From assembly GCA_964020085.1 (NCBI GenBank), contig OZ026600.1, forward strand, positions 12,249,348 through 12,313,347: a DNA stretch of 64,000 nucleotides, read 5' to 3'. This DNA comes from Micromussa lordhowensis. Lineage: Eukaryota; Cnidaria; Anthozoa; Scleractinia; Lobophylliidae. Positions within the stretch are counted from its first letter, which is position 1; every line of letters starts with the position of its first letter. Positions 31,725 to 43,972 of this stretch are shown piece by piece. Position numbers and translations under genes: made by a program. Below the pieces are notes generated by a model, which was not told where the DNA came from, did not search any database, and saw nothing but the letters and a program-made list of their open reading frames with translations.

Positions 31725-34478
31725 TTTGCAAAGTTGCGACGCGCGCCAAGCTCGGCTAATTAGCAATTGGGCTGTTTAGCATAGTGTGACATTTTGCGCA
31801 GCTCCGAAACTTTGCATGTGGACCCGGACCGACGCAGGTAGTGCTTTGGTGCCATTAGTTTGCAAAGTTGCGAGGCGCGCCAAGCTCGGCTAACTAGCAA
31901 TCCGACTGGTTAGCATAGTGTGACATTTTGCGCAGCTCCGAAACTTTGCATGTGGACCCGGACCGACCCCGGGAGTGCTTTGGTGCCATTAGTTTGCAAA
32001 GTTGCGATGTACGCCAAGCTCGGCTAACAGGGCAGCCAGCCGGCTGCACCCGGGCATCTGCCGGGCTAATTGGCATAGTGTGACATTTTTCGCTGCTCCG
32101 AAACTTTGCATGTGGACCCGGACCGACGCAGGTAGTGCTTTGGTGCCATTAGTTTGCAAAGTTGCGAGGCGCGCCAAGCTCGGCTAACTAGCAATCCGAC
32201 TGGTTAGCATAGTGTGACATTTTGCGCAGCTCCGAAACTTTGCCTGTGGACCCGGACTGACCCCGGGAGTGCTTTGGTGCCAGTAGTTTGCAAAGTTGCG
32301 ACGCGCGCCAAGCTCGGCTAATGAGGCAGCCAGCCGGCTGCACCCGGGCATCTGCAGGGCTGGTTGGCACAGTGTGACATTTTTCGCTGCTCCGAAACTT
32401 TGCATGTGGACTCGGACCAACCCGGGGAGTGCTTTGGTGCCATTAGTTTGCAAAGTTGCGACGCGCGCCAAGCTCGGCTAATTAGCAATCGGGCTAGTTA
32501 GCATAGTGTGACATTTTGTGCAGCTCCAAAACTTTGCATGTGGACCCGGACCGACCCCGTGAGTGCTTTGGTGCCATTAGTTTGCAAAGTTGCGACGCAC
32601 GCCAAGCTCGGCTAACAGGGCAGCCAGCCGGCCGCACCCGGGCATCTGCCGGGCTAATTGGCATAGTGTGACATTTTTCGCTGCTCCGAAACTTTGCATG
32701 TGGACTCGGACCGACCTCGGGAGTGCTTTGGTGACATTAGTTTGCAAAGTTGCGACGCGCGCCAAGCTCGGCTAATTAGCAATCGGGCTAGTTAGCATAG
32801 TGTCACATTTTGCGTAGCTCCGAAACTTTGCATGTGGACCCGGACCGAACCCAGGAGTGCTTTGGCGCCATTAGTTTGCAAATTTGCGACGCGCGCCAAG
32901 CTCGGCTAACTAGCAATCCGACTGGTTAGCATAGTGTGACATTTTGCGCAGCTCCGAAACTTTGCATGTGGACCCGGACCGACCCCGGGAGTGCTTTGGT
33001 GCCATTAGTTTGCAAAGTTGCGACGCACGCCAAGCTCGGCTAACAAGGCAGCCAGCCGGCCGCACCCGGGCATCTGCCGGGCTAATTGGCATAGTGTGAC
33101 ATTTTTCGCTGCTCCGAAACTTTGCATGTGGACTCGGACCGACCTCGGGAGTGCTTTGGTGCCATTAGTTTGCAAAGTTGCGACGCGCGCCAAGCTCGGC
33201 TAATTAGCAATCGGGCTAGTTAGCATAGTGTGACATTTTGCGTAGCTTCGAAACTTTGCATGTGGACCAGGACCGAACCCAGGAGTGCTTTGGTGCCATT
33301 AGTTTGCAAATTTGCGACGTGCGCCAAGCTCGGCTAATTAGCAATCGGGCTGGTTAGCATAGTGTGACATTTTACGCAGCTCCGAAACTTTGCATGTGGA
33401 CCCGGACCGACCCCGGGAGTACTTTGGTGCCATTAGTTTGCAAAGTTGCGACGCGCGCCAAGCTCGGCTAACGAGGCAGCCAGCCGGCTGCACCCGGGGA
33501 TCGGCCGGGCTGGTTAGCATAGTGTGACCTTTTGCGCAGCTCCGAAACTATGCATGTGGACTTGGACCGACCCCGGGAGTGCTTTGGTGCCATTAGTTTG
33601 CAAAGTTGCGATGCGCGCCAAACTCGGCTAACTAACGAGCCAACCGGCCGCACCCGGGGATCTGCCGGGCTGCTTAGCATAGTGTGCCATTTTGCGCAGC
33701 TCCGAAAATTTGCATGTGGATTCGGACCGACCCCGGGAGAGCTTTGGTGCCATTAGTTTGCAAAGTTGCGACGCGCACCAAGCTCGGCTAATTAGCAATT
33801 GGGCTGTTTAGCATAGTGTGACATTTTGCGCAGCTCCGAAACTTTGCATGTGGACCCGGACCGACGCAGGTAGTGCTTTGGTGCCATTAGTTTGCAAAGT
33901 TGCGAGGCGCGCCAAGCTCGGCTAACTAGCAATCCGACTGGTTAGCATAGTGTGACATTTTGCGCAGCTCCGAAACTTTGCATGTGGACCCGGACCGACC
34001 CCGGGAGTGCTTTGGTGCCATTAGTTTGCAAAGTTGCGATGTACGCCAAGCTCGGCTAACAGGGCAGCCAGCCGGCTGCACCCGGGCATCTGCCGGGCTA
34101 ATTGGCATAGTGTGACATTTTTCGCTGCTCCGAAACTTTGCATGTGGACCCGGACCGACGCAGGTAGTGCTTTGGTGCCATTAGTTTGCAAAGTTGCGAG
34201 GCGCGCCAAGCTCGGCTAACTAGCAATCCGACTGGTTAGCATAGTGTGACATTTTGCGCAGCTCCGAAACTTTGCCTGTGGACCCGGACTGACCCCGGGA
34301 GTGCTTTGGTGCCAGTAGTTTGCAAAGTTGCGACGCGCGCCAAGCTCGGCTAATGAGGCAGCCAGCCGGCTGCACCCGGGCATCTGCAGGGCTGGTTGGC
34401 ACAGTGTGACATTTTTCGCTGCTCCGAAACTTTGCATGTGGACTCGGACCAACCCGGGGAGTGCTTTGGTGCCATTAG
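31725..34478 (+). repeat. Duplicate of 27177-29930 (2032-bp HOR material)
   Basis: 2754 bp match 27177-29930 at a constant offset of 4548 bp with only a few substitutions. This carries a further pair of 2032-bp HOR halves. The left joint lies within the first 35 bases of the monomer at 31725 and the right joint lies at the head of the monomer at 34479, where GCGACGGGCGCC marks the next block. Confidence 0.86.
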
Positions 34479-36435
34479 TTTGCAAAGTTGCGACGGGCGC
34501 CAAGCTCGGCTAACGAGGCAGCCAGCCGGCTGCACCTGGGCATCTGCCGGGCTGGTTGGCACAGTGTGACATTTTCCGCTGCTCTGAAACTTTGCATGTG
34601 GACTCGGACCGACCCCGGGAGTGGTTTGGTGTCTTTAGTTTGCAAAGTTGCGACGCGCGCCAAGCTCGGCTTATTAGCAATCGGGCTGGTTAGCATAGTG
34701 TGACATTTTGCGCAGCTCCGAAACTTTGCATGTGGACTCGGACCAACCCCGGGAGTGCTTTGGTGCCATTAGTTTGCAAAGTTGCGACGCGCGCCAAGCT
34801 TGGCTTATTAGCAATCGGGCTGGTTAGCATAGTGTGACATTTTGCGCAGCTCCGAAACTTTGCATGTGGACTCGGACCAACCCCGGGAGTGCTTTGGTGC
34901 CATTAGTTTGCAAAGTTGCAATGCGCGCCAAGCTCGGCTTATTAGCAATCGGACCGGTTAGCATAGTGTGACATTTTGCGCAGCTCTGAAACTTTGCATG
35001 TGGACTCGGACCGACGCCGGGAGTGCTTTTGTGCCATTAGTTTGCAAAGTTGCGACGTGCGCCAAGCTCGGCTAATTAGCAATCGGGCTGGTTAGCATAG
35101 TGTCACAATTTGCGCAGCTCCGAAACTTTGCATATGGACCCGGACCGACCCCGGGAGTGCTTTGGTGCCATTAGTTTGCAAAGTTGCGACGCGCGCCAAG
35201 CTCGGCTAACTAGCAATCCGACTGGTTAGCATAGTGTGACATTTTGCGCAGCTCCGAAACTTTGCATGTGGACCCGGACCGAACCCGGGAGTGCTTTGGT
35301 GCCATTAGTTTGCAAAGTTGCGACGCACGCCAAGCTCGGCTAACAGGGCAGCCAGCCGGCCGCACCCGGGCATCTGCCAGGCTAATTGGCATAGTGTGAC
35401 ATTTTTCGCTGCTCCAAAACTTTGCATGTGGACTCGGACCGACCTCGGGAGTGCTTTGGTGCCATTAGTTTGCAAAGTTGCGACGCGCGCCAAGCTCGGC
35501 TAATTAGCAATCGGGCTAGTTAGCATAGTGTGACATTTTGCGTAGCTCCGAAACTTTGCATGTGGACCCGGACCGAACCCAGGAGTGCTTTGGCGCCATT
35601 AGTTTGCAAAGTTGCGACGCGCGCCAAGCTCGGCTAACTAGCAATCCGACTGGTTAGCATAGTGTGACATTTTGTGCAGCTCCGAAACTTTGCATGTGGA
35701 CCCGGACCGACCCCGGGAGTGCTTTGGTGCCATTAGTTAGCAAAGTTGCGACGCACGCCAAGCTCCCCTAACAAGGCAGCCAGCCGGCCGCACCCGGGCA
35801 TCTGCCGGGCTAATTGGCATAGTGTGACATTTTTCGCTGCTCCGAAACTTTGCATGTGGACTCGGACCGACCTTGGGAGTGCTTTGGTGTCATTAGTTTG
35901 CAAAGTTGCGACGCGCGCAAAGCTCGGCTAATTAGCAATCGGGCTAGTTAGCATAGTGTGACATTTTGCGTAGCTCCGAAACTTTGCATGTGGACCCGGA
36001 CCGAACCCAGGAGTGCTTTGGTGCCATTAGTTTGCATATTTGCGACGTGCGCCAGGCTCGGCTAATTAGCAATCGGGCTGGTTAGCATAGTGTGACATTT
36101 TGCGCAGCTCCGAAACTTTGCATGTGGACCCGGACCGACCCCAGGAGTACTTTGGTGCCATTAGTTTGCAAAGTTGAGACGCGCGCCAAGCTCGGCTAAC
36201 GAGGCAGCCAGCCGGCTGCACCCGGGGATCGGCCGGGCTGGTTAGCATAGTGTGACCTTTTGCGCAGCTCCGAAACTATGCATGTGGACTTGGACCGACC
36301 CCGGGAGTGCTTTGGTGCCATTAGTTTGCAAAATTGCAACGCGCGCCAAGCTCGGCTAATTAGCAATCAGGCTTCTTAGGATAGTGTGACATATTGCGCA
36401 GCTCCGAAACTTTGCATGTGGACCCGGACCGACCC
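34479..36435 (+). repeat. Segment matching 38465-40421 at offset 3986
   Basis: 34479-35174 also matches 31029-31724 at an offset of 3450. The 3986-bp match includes unusual shared variants such as GCTCCCCTAACAAGG (35737, 39723), CATATTTGCGACGTGCGCC, and AATCAGGCTTCTTAGG with GTGACATATTGC. The match ends within an S tail near 36435. Confidence 0.84.
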
Positions 36436-36649
36436 CAGGAGTACTTTGGTGCCATTAGTTTGCAAAGTTGAGACGCGCGCCAAGCTCGGCTAACGAGGCA
36501 GCCAGCCGGCTGCACCCGGGGATCGGCCGGGCTGGTTAGCATAGTGTGACCTTTTGCGCAGCTCCGAAACTATGCATGTGGACTTGGACCGACCCCGGGA
36601 GTGCTTTGGTGCCATTAGTTTGCAAAGTTGCGATGCGCGCCAAACTCGG
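36062..36649 (+). repeat. 294-bp S+L dimer in tandem
   Basis: An S+L dimer is duplicated at an offset of 294 bp. The two L members (starting near 36172 and 36466) share GTTGAGACGCGCGCC, CTGCACCCGGGGATCGG and GTGTGACCTTTTGC. The S between them has a CAGGCTTCTTAGG head and an ACCCCAGGAGTACTTTGG tail, so it is the crossover product. Confidence 0.78.
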
Positions 36650-36778
36650 CTAACTAACGAGCCAACCGGCCGCACCCGGGGATCTGCCGGGCTGCTTAGC
36701 ATAGTGTGACATTTTGCGCAGCTCCGAAACTTTGCATGTGGACCCGGACCGACGCAGGTAGTGCTTTGGTGCCATTAG

Positions 36779-39700
36779 TTTGCAAAGTTGCGAGGCGCGC
36801 CAAGCTCGGCTAACTAGCAATCCGACTGGTTAGCATAGTGTGACATTTTGCGCAGCTCCGAAACTTTGCATGTGGACCCGGACCGACCCCGGGAGTGCTT
36901 TGGTGCCATTAGTTTGCAAAGTTGCGATGTACGCCAAGCTCGGCTAACAGGGCAGCCAGCCGGCTGCAGCCGGGCATCTGCCGGGCTAATTGGCATAGTG
37001 TGACATTTTTCGCTGCTCCGAAACTTTGCATGTGGACCCGGACCGACGCAGGTAGTGCTTTGGTGCCATTAGTTTGCAAAGTTGCGAGGCGCGCCAAGCT
37101 CGGCTAACTAGCAATCCGACTGGTTAGCATAGTGTGACATTTTGCGCAGCTCCGAAACTTTGCCTGTGGACCCGGACTGACCCCGGGAGTGCTTTGGTGC
37201 CAGTAGTTTGCAAAGTTGCGACGCGCGCCAAGCTCGGCTAATGAGGCAGCCAGCCGGCTGCACCCGGGCATCTGCAGGGCTGGTTGGCACAGTGTGACAT
37301 TTTTCGCTGCTCCGAAACTTTGCATGTGGACTCGGACCAACCCGGGGAGTGCTTTGGTGCCATTAGTTTGCAAAGTTGCGGCGCGCGCCAAGCTCGGCTA
37401 ATTAGCAATCGGGCTAGTTAGCATAGTGTGACATTTTGTGCAGCTCCAAAACTTTGCATGTGGACCCGGACCGACCCCGTGAGTGCTTTGGTGCCATTAG
37501 TTTGCAAAGTTGCGACGCGTGCCAAGCTCGGCTAATTAGCAATCGGGCTGGTTAGCATAGTGTGACATTTTGCGCAGCTCCGAAACTTTGCATGTGGACT
37601 CGGACCGACCCCGGGAGTGCTTTGGTGCCATTAGTTTGCAAAGTTGCGACGTGCGCCAAGCTCGGCTAATTAGCAATCGGGCTGGTTAGCATAGTGTCAC
37701 AATTTGCGCAGCTCCGAAACTTTCCATATGGACCCGGACCGACCCAGGGAGTGCTTTGGTGCCATTAGTTTGCAAAGTTGCGACACGCGCCAAGCTCGGC
37801 TAACTAGCAATCCGACTGGTTAGCATAGTGTGACATTTTGCGCAGCTCCGAAACTTTGCATGTGGACCCGGACCGACCCCGGGAGTGCTTTGGTGCCATT
37901 AGTTTGCAAAGTTGCGACGCACGCTTAGCTTGGCTAACAAGGCAGCCCGCCGGCCACACCCGGGCATCTGCCGGGCTAATTGGCATAGTGTGACATTTCT
38001 CGCTGCTCCGAAACTTTGCATGTGGACTCGGACCGACCCCGGGAGTGCTTTGGTGCCATTAGTTTGGAAAGTTGCGACGCGCGCCAAGGTCAGCTAATTA
38101 GGAATTGGGATGGTTAGCATAGTGTGACATTTTGGAGAGCTCCGAAACTTTGCATGTGGACTTGGACCAACCACGGGAGTGCTTTGGTGCCATTAGTTTG
38201 CAAAGTTTCGAGGCGCACCAAGCTCGGCTAATTAGCAATCGGGCTGGTTAGCAGAGTGTGACATTTTGCGCAGCTCCGAAACTTTGCATGTGGACTCGGA
38301 CCAACCCCGGGAGTGCTTTGGTGCCATTAGTTTGAAAAGTTGCGACGCGCGCCAAGCTCGGCTAACTAGCAATCCGACTGGTTAGCATAGTGTGACATTT
38401 TGCGCAGCTCCGAAACTTTGCATGTGGACCCGGACCGACCCCGGGAGTGCTTTGGTGCCATTACTTTGCAAAGTTGCGACGGGCGCCAAGCTCGGCTAAC
38501 GAGGCAGCCAGCCGGCTGCACCCGGGCATCTGCCGGGCTGGTTGGCACAGTGTGACATTTTCCGCTGCTCTGAAACTTTGCATGTGGACTCGGACCGACC
38601 CCGGGAGTGGTTTGGTGTCTTTAGTTTGCAAAGTTGCGACGCGCGCCAAGCTCGGCTTATTAGCAATCGGGCTGGTTAGCATAGTGTGACATTTTGCGCA
38701 GCTCCGAAACTTTGCATGTGGACTCGGACCAACCCCGGGAGTGCTTTGGTGCCATTAGTTTGCAAAGTTGCGACGCGCGCCAAGCTCGGCTTATTAGCAA
38801 TCGGGCTGGTTAGCATAGTGTGACATTTTGCGCAGCTCCGAAACTTTGCATGTGGACTCGGACCAACCCCGGGAGTGCTTTGGTGCCATTAGTTTGCAAA
38901 GTTGCGATGCGCGCCAAGCTCGGCTTATTAGCAATCGGACCGGTTAGCATAGTGTGACATTTTGCGCAGCTCTGAAACTTTGCATGTGGACTCGGACCGA
39001 CGCCGGGAGTGCTTTTGTGCCATTAGTTTGCAAAGTTGCGACGTGCGCCAAGCTCGGCTAATTAGCAATCGGGCTGGTTAGCATAGTGTCACAATTTGCG
39101 CAGCTCCGAAACTTTGCATATGGACCCGGACCGACCCCGGGAGTGCTTTGGTGCCATTAGTTTGCAAAGTTGCGACGCGCGCCAAGCTCGGCTAACTAGC
39201 AATCCGACTGGTTAGCATAGTGTGACATTTTGCGCAGCTCCGAAACTTTGCATGTGGACCCGGACCGAACCCGGGAGTGCTTTGGTGCCATTAGTTTGCA
39301 AAGTTGCGACGCACGCCAAGCTCGGCTAACAGGGCAGCCAGCCGGCCGCACCCGGGCATCTGCCGGGCTAATTGGCATAGTGTGACATTTTTCGCTGCTC
39401 CGAAACTTTGCATGTGGACTCGGACCGACCTCGGGAGTGCTTTGGTGCCATTAGTTTGCAAAGTTGCGACGCGCGCCAAGCTCGGCTAATTAGCAATCGG
39501 GCTAGTTAGCATAGTGTGACATTTTGCGTAGCTCCGAAACTTTGCATGTGGACCCGGACCGAACCCAGGAGTGCTTTGGCGCCATTAGTTTGCAAATTTG
39601 CGACGCGCGCCAAGCTCGGCTAACTAGCAATCCGACTGGTTAGCATAGTGTGACATTTTGTGCAGCTCCGAAACTTTGCATGTGGACCCGGACTGACCCC

Positions 39701-40310
39701 GGGAGTGCTTTGGTGCCATTAGTTAGCAAAGTTGCGACGCACGCCAAGCTCCCCTAACAAGGCAGCCAGCCGGCCGCACCCGGGCATCTGCCGGGCTAAT
39801 TGGCATAGTGTGACATTTTTCGCTGCTCCGAAACTTTGCATGTGGACTCGGACCGACCTTGGGAGTGCTTTGGTGTCATTAGTTTGCAAAGTTGCGACGC
39901 GCGCAAAGCTCGGCTAATTAGCAATCGGGCTAGTTAGCATAGTGTGACATTTTGCGTAGCTCCGAAACTTTGCATGTGGACCCGGACCGAACCCAGGAGT
40001 GCTTTGGTGCCATTAGTTTGCATATTTGCGACGTGCGCCAGGCTCGGCTAATTAGCAATCGGGCTGGTTAGCATAGTGTGACATTTTGCGCAGCTCCGAA
40101 ACTTTGCATGTGGACCCGGACCGACCCCAGGAGTACTTTGGTGCCATTAGTTTGCAAAGTTGAGACGCGCGCCAAGCTCGGCTAACGAGGCAGCCAGCCG
40201 GCTGCACCCGGGGATCGGCCGGGCTGGTTAGCATAGTGTGACCTTTTGCGCAGCTCCGAAACTATGCATGTGGACTTGGACCGACCCCGGGAGTGCTTTG
40301 GTGCCATTAG
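36779..40310 (+). repeat. Segment present three times in the window (right copy)
   Basis: 36779-39160 matches 29343-31724 at an offset of 7436, and 37073-40310 matches 16614-19717 at offsets of 20459 and then 20593. The preceding L (36619-36778) is a chimera: its head is like the L at 29049 and its tail (GACGCAGGTAG) is like the S at 29209. That explains the one-monomer change from an offset of 7570 to 7436. Confidence 0.86.
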
Positions 40311-43300
40311 TTTGCAAAATTGCAACGCGCGCCAAGCTCGGCTAATTAGCAATCAGGCTTCTTAGGATAGTGTGACATATTGCGCAGCTCCGAAACTTTG
40401 CATGTGGACCCGGACCGACCCCGGGAGTGCTTTGCTGCCACTAGTTTGCAAAGTTGCGACGCGCGCCAAGCTCGGCTAATTAGCAATCGGGCTGGTTAGC
40501 ATATTGTGACATATTGCGCAGCTCCGAAACTTTGCATGTGGACCTGGACCGACCGCGGGAGTGCTTTGGTGCCATTACTTTGCAAAGTTGCGATGCGCGC
40601 AAAGCTCGACTAACGAGAAAGCCAGTCGGCCACACCCGGGGATCTGCAGGCCTGGTTAGCACAGTGTGACATTTTGCGCCGCTCCGAAACTTTGCATGTG
40701 GACCCGGACCGACCCCGGGAGTGCTTTGGTGCCATTAGTTTGCAAAGTTGCGACGCGCGCCAAGCTCGGCTAACAAGGCAGCCAGCCGGCTGCACCCGGG
40801 CATCTGCCGGGCTGGTTGGCATAGTGTGACATTTTGCGCAGCTCCGAAACTTTGCATGTGGACCCGGACCGACCCCGGGAGTGCTTTGGTGCCATTAGTT
40901 TGCAAAGTTGCAACGCGCGCCAAGCTCGGCTAATTCGCAATCGGGCTGGTTAGCATAGTGTGATATTTTGCGCAGCTCCGAAACTTTGCATGTGGACTCG
41001 GACCGACCCCGGAAGTGCTTTGGTGCCATTAGTTTGCAAAGTTGCGACACGCGCCAAGCTCGGCTTATTAGCAATCGGGCTGGTTAGCATGGTGTGACAT
41101 TTTGCGCAGCTCCGAAACTTTGCATGTGAACCCGGACCGACCCCAGCATTCCTTTGGTGGCATTAGTTTGCAAAGTTGCGACGTGCGCCAAGCTCGGCTA
41201 ACGAGGCAAGCAGCCGGCCGCACCCAGGCATCTACCGGGCTGGTTAGAATAGTGTGACATTTTGCGCAGCTCCCAAACTATGCATGTGGACTCGGACCAA
41301 CCCCGGGAGTGCTTTGGTGCCATTAGTTTGCAAAGATGCGACGCGCGCCAAGCTCGGCTAATTAGCAATTGGGCTACTTAGCATAGTGTGAGATTTTGCG
41401 CAGCTCCGGAACTTTGCATGTGGACTCGGACCGACCCCGGGAGTGCTTTGGTGCCATTAGTTTGGAAAGTTGCGACGCGCGCCAAGCTCGGATAACGAGG
41501 CAGCCAGCCGGCCGCACCCGGGGATCTGCCGGGCTAGTTAGCATTGTGTGACATTTTGCGCAGCTCCAAAACTTTGCATGTGCACTTGGACCGACCCCGG
41601 TAGTGCTTTCGTGACATTAGTTTGCAAAGTTGCGACGCGTGCCATGCTCGGCTAACGAGGCAGCCAGCCGGCCGCACCCGGGGACCTGCCGGGCTGGTTA
41701 GCATAGTGTGACATTTTCGCCGCTCCAAAACTTTGCATGTGAACTCGGACCGAACCCGGTAGGGGTTTGGTGCCATTAGTTTGCAAAGTTGCGACGCGCG
41801 CCAAGGTCAGCTAATTAGCAATTGGGCTGGTTAGCATAGTGTGACATTTTGGAGAGCTCCGAAACTTTGCTTGTGGACCCGGACCGACATCGGGAGTGCT
41901 TTGGTGCCATTAGTTTGCAAAGTTGCGACGCGCGCCAAGCTCGACTAACGAGGCAGCCAGCCGGCCACACCTGGGGATCTGCCGGCCTGGTTAGCACAGT
42001 GTGACATTTTGCGCAGCTCCGAAACTTTGCATATTGGACTCGGACCGACCACGGGAGTGCTTTGGTGCCATTAGTTTGCAAAGTTGCAACGCGCGCCAAG
42101 CTCGGCTAACGAGGCAGCCAGCCGGCCACACCCGGGGATCTGCCGGGCTGGTTAGCATAGTGTGACAGTTTGCGCAGCTTCGAAACTTTGCATGTCGACT
42201 CGGACCGACCCCGGGAGTGCTTTGGTGCCATTAGTTTGCAAAGTTGCGATGCGCGCCAAGCTCGGCTAATTAGCAATCGGGCTGGTTAGCATAGTGTCAC
42301 AATTTGCGCAGCTCCGAAACTTTGCATGTGGACCCGGACCGACCCCGGGAGTGCTTTGGTGCCATTAGTTTGCAAAGTTGCGATGCGCGCCAAGCTCGGC
42401 TAACGAGGCAGCCTGCCGGCCGCACCCGGGAATCTGCCGGGCTGCTTAGCATAGTGTGACATTTTGCGCAGTTCCGAAACTTTGCATGTGGACTCGGACC
42501 AACCCCTGGAGTGCTTTGGTGCCATTAGTTTGAAATGTTGCGACACGAGCCAAGCTCGGCTATCTAGCAATCCGACTGGTTAGCATAGTGTGACATTTTG
42601 CGCAGCTCCGAAACTTTGCATGTGGACTCGGACCGACCCCTTGAGTGCTTTGGTGCCATTAGTTTGCAAAGTTGCGATGCGCGCCAAGCTCGGCTAACGA
42701 GGCAGCCAGCCAGCCACACCTGGGGATCTGCCGGCCTGGTTAGCACAGTGTGACATTTTGCGCAGTTCCGAAACTTTGCATATTGGACTCGGACCGACCC
42801 CGGGAGTGCTTTGGTGCCATTAGTTTGCAAAGTTGCAACGCGCGCCAAGCTCGGCTAACGAGGCAGCCAGCCGGCCGCACCCGGGCATCTGCCGGGCTGG
42901 TTAGCATAGTGTGACATTTTGCGCAGCTCCAAAACTTTGCATGTGGACTCGGACCGACCCCAGGAGTGCTTTGGTGCCATTAGTTTGAAAAGTTGCAATG
43001 CGCGCCAAGCTCGGCTAATTCGCAATCGGGCTGGTTAGCATAGTGTGACATTTTGCGCCGCTCCGAAACTTTGCATGTGGACCCGGACCGACCCCAGGAG
43101 TGCTTTGGTGCCATTAGTTTGATAAGTTGCGACGCGCGCCAAGCTCGGCTAACGAGGCAGCCAGCCGGCCGCACCCGGGGACCTGCCGGGGTGGTTAGCA
43201 TAGTGTGACATTTTCGCAGCTCCGAAACTTTGCATGTGAACTCGGACCGAACCCGGGAGGGGTTTGGTGCCATTAGTTTGCAAAGTTGCGACGCGCGCCA

Positions 43301-43972
43301 AGGTCAGCTAATTAGAAATTGGGCTGGTTAGCATAGTGTGACATTTTGGAGAGCTCCGAAACTTTGCTTGTGGACCCGGACCGACCCCGGGGGTGCTTTG
43401 GTGCCATTAGTTTGCAAAGTTGCGACGTGCGCCAACCTCGGCTAACGAGGCAGCCAGCCGGCCGCACCCGGGGATCTGCCGGGCTGGTTAGCATAGTGTG
43501 ACATTTTGCGCAGCTCCGAAACTTTGCATGTGGACTCGGACCAACCCCGGGAGTGCTTTGGTGCCATTAGTTTGCAAAGTTGCGACGCGCGCCAAGCTCG
43601 GCTAATTAGCAATCGGGCTGGTTAGCATAGTGTGCCATTTTGCGCAGCTCCGAAACTTTGCATGTGGACTCGGACCGACCCCGGGAGTGCTTTGGTGCCA
43701 TTAGTTTGCAAAGTTGCGACGTGCGCCAAGCTCGGCTAATTAGCAATCGGGCTGGTTAGCATAGTGTCACAATTTGCGCAGCTCCGAAACTTTGCATGTG
43801 GACCCGGACCAACCCCGGGAGTGCTTTGGTGCCATTAGTTTGCAAAGTTGCGACACGAGGCAAGCTCGGCTAACTAGCAATCCGACTGGTTAGCATAGTG
43901 TGACATTTTGCGCAGCTCCGAAACTTTGCATGTAAACCCGGACCGACCCCACGATTGCTTTGGTGGCATTAG
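40311..43972 (+). repeat. Family A re-entry with a 2806-bp unit (41167-43972)
   Basis: From 40311 the monomers are again those of the window start: GATATTTTGC, CAAGCAGCC, GAGATTTTGC, CACACCTGG with GCATATTGG, and TATCTAGC. The unit starting at 41167 aligns with the 3294-bp HOR start at 43973 at an offset of 2806, and the two diverge after the GACAGTTTGC L. The S at 43839-43972 is chimeric, with a CTAGCAATCCGAC head and a GTAAACCCGG...GATTGCTTTGGTGGC tail, and marks where the 3294-bp unit begins. Confidence 0.82.
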
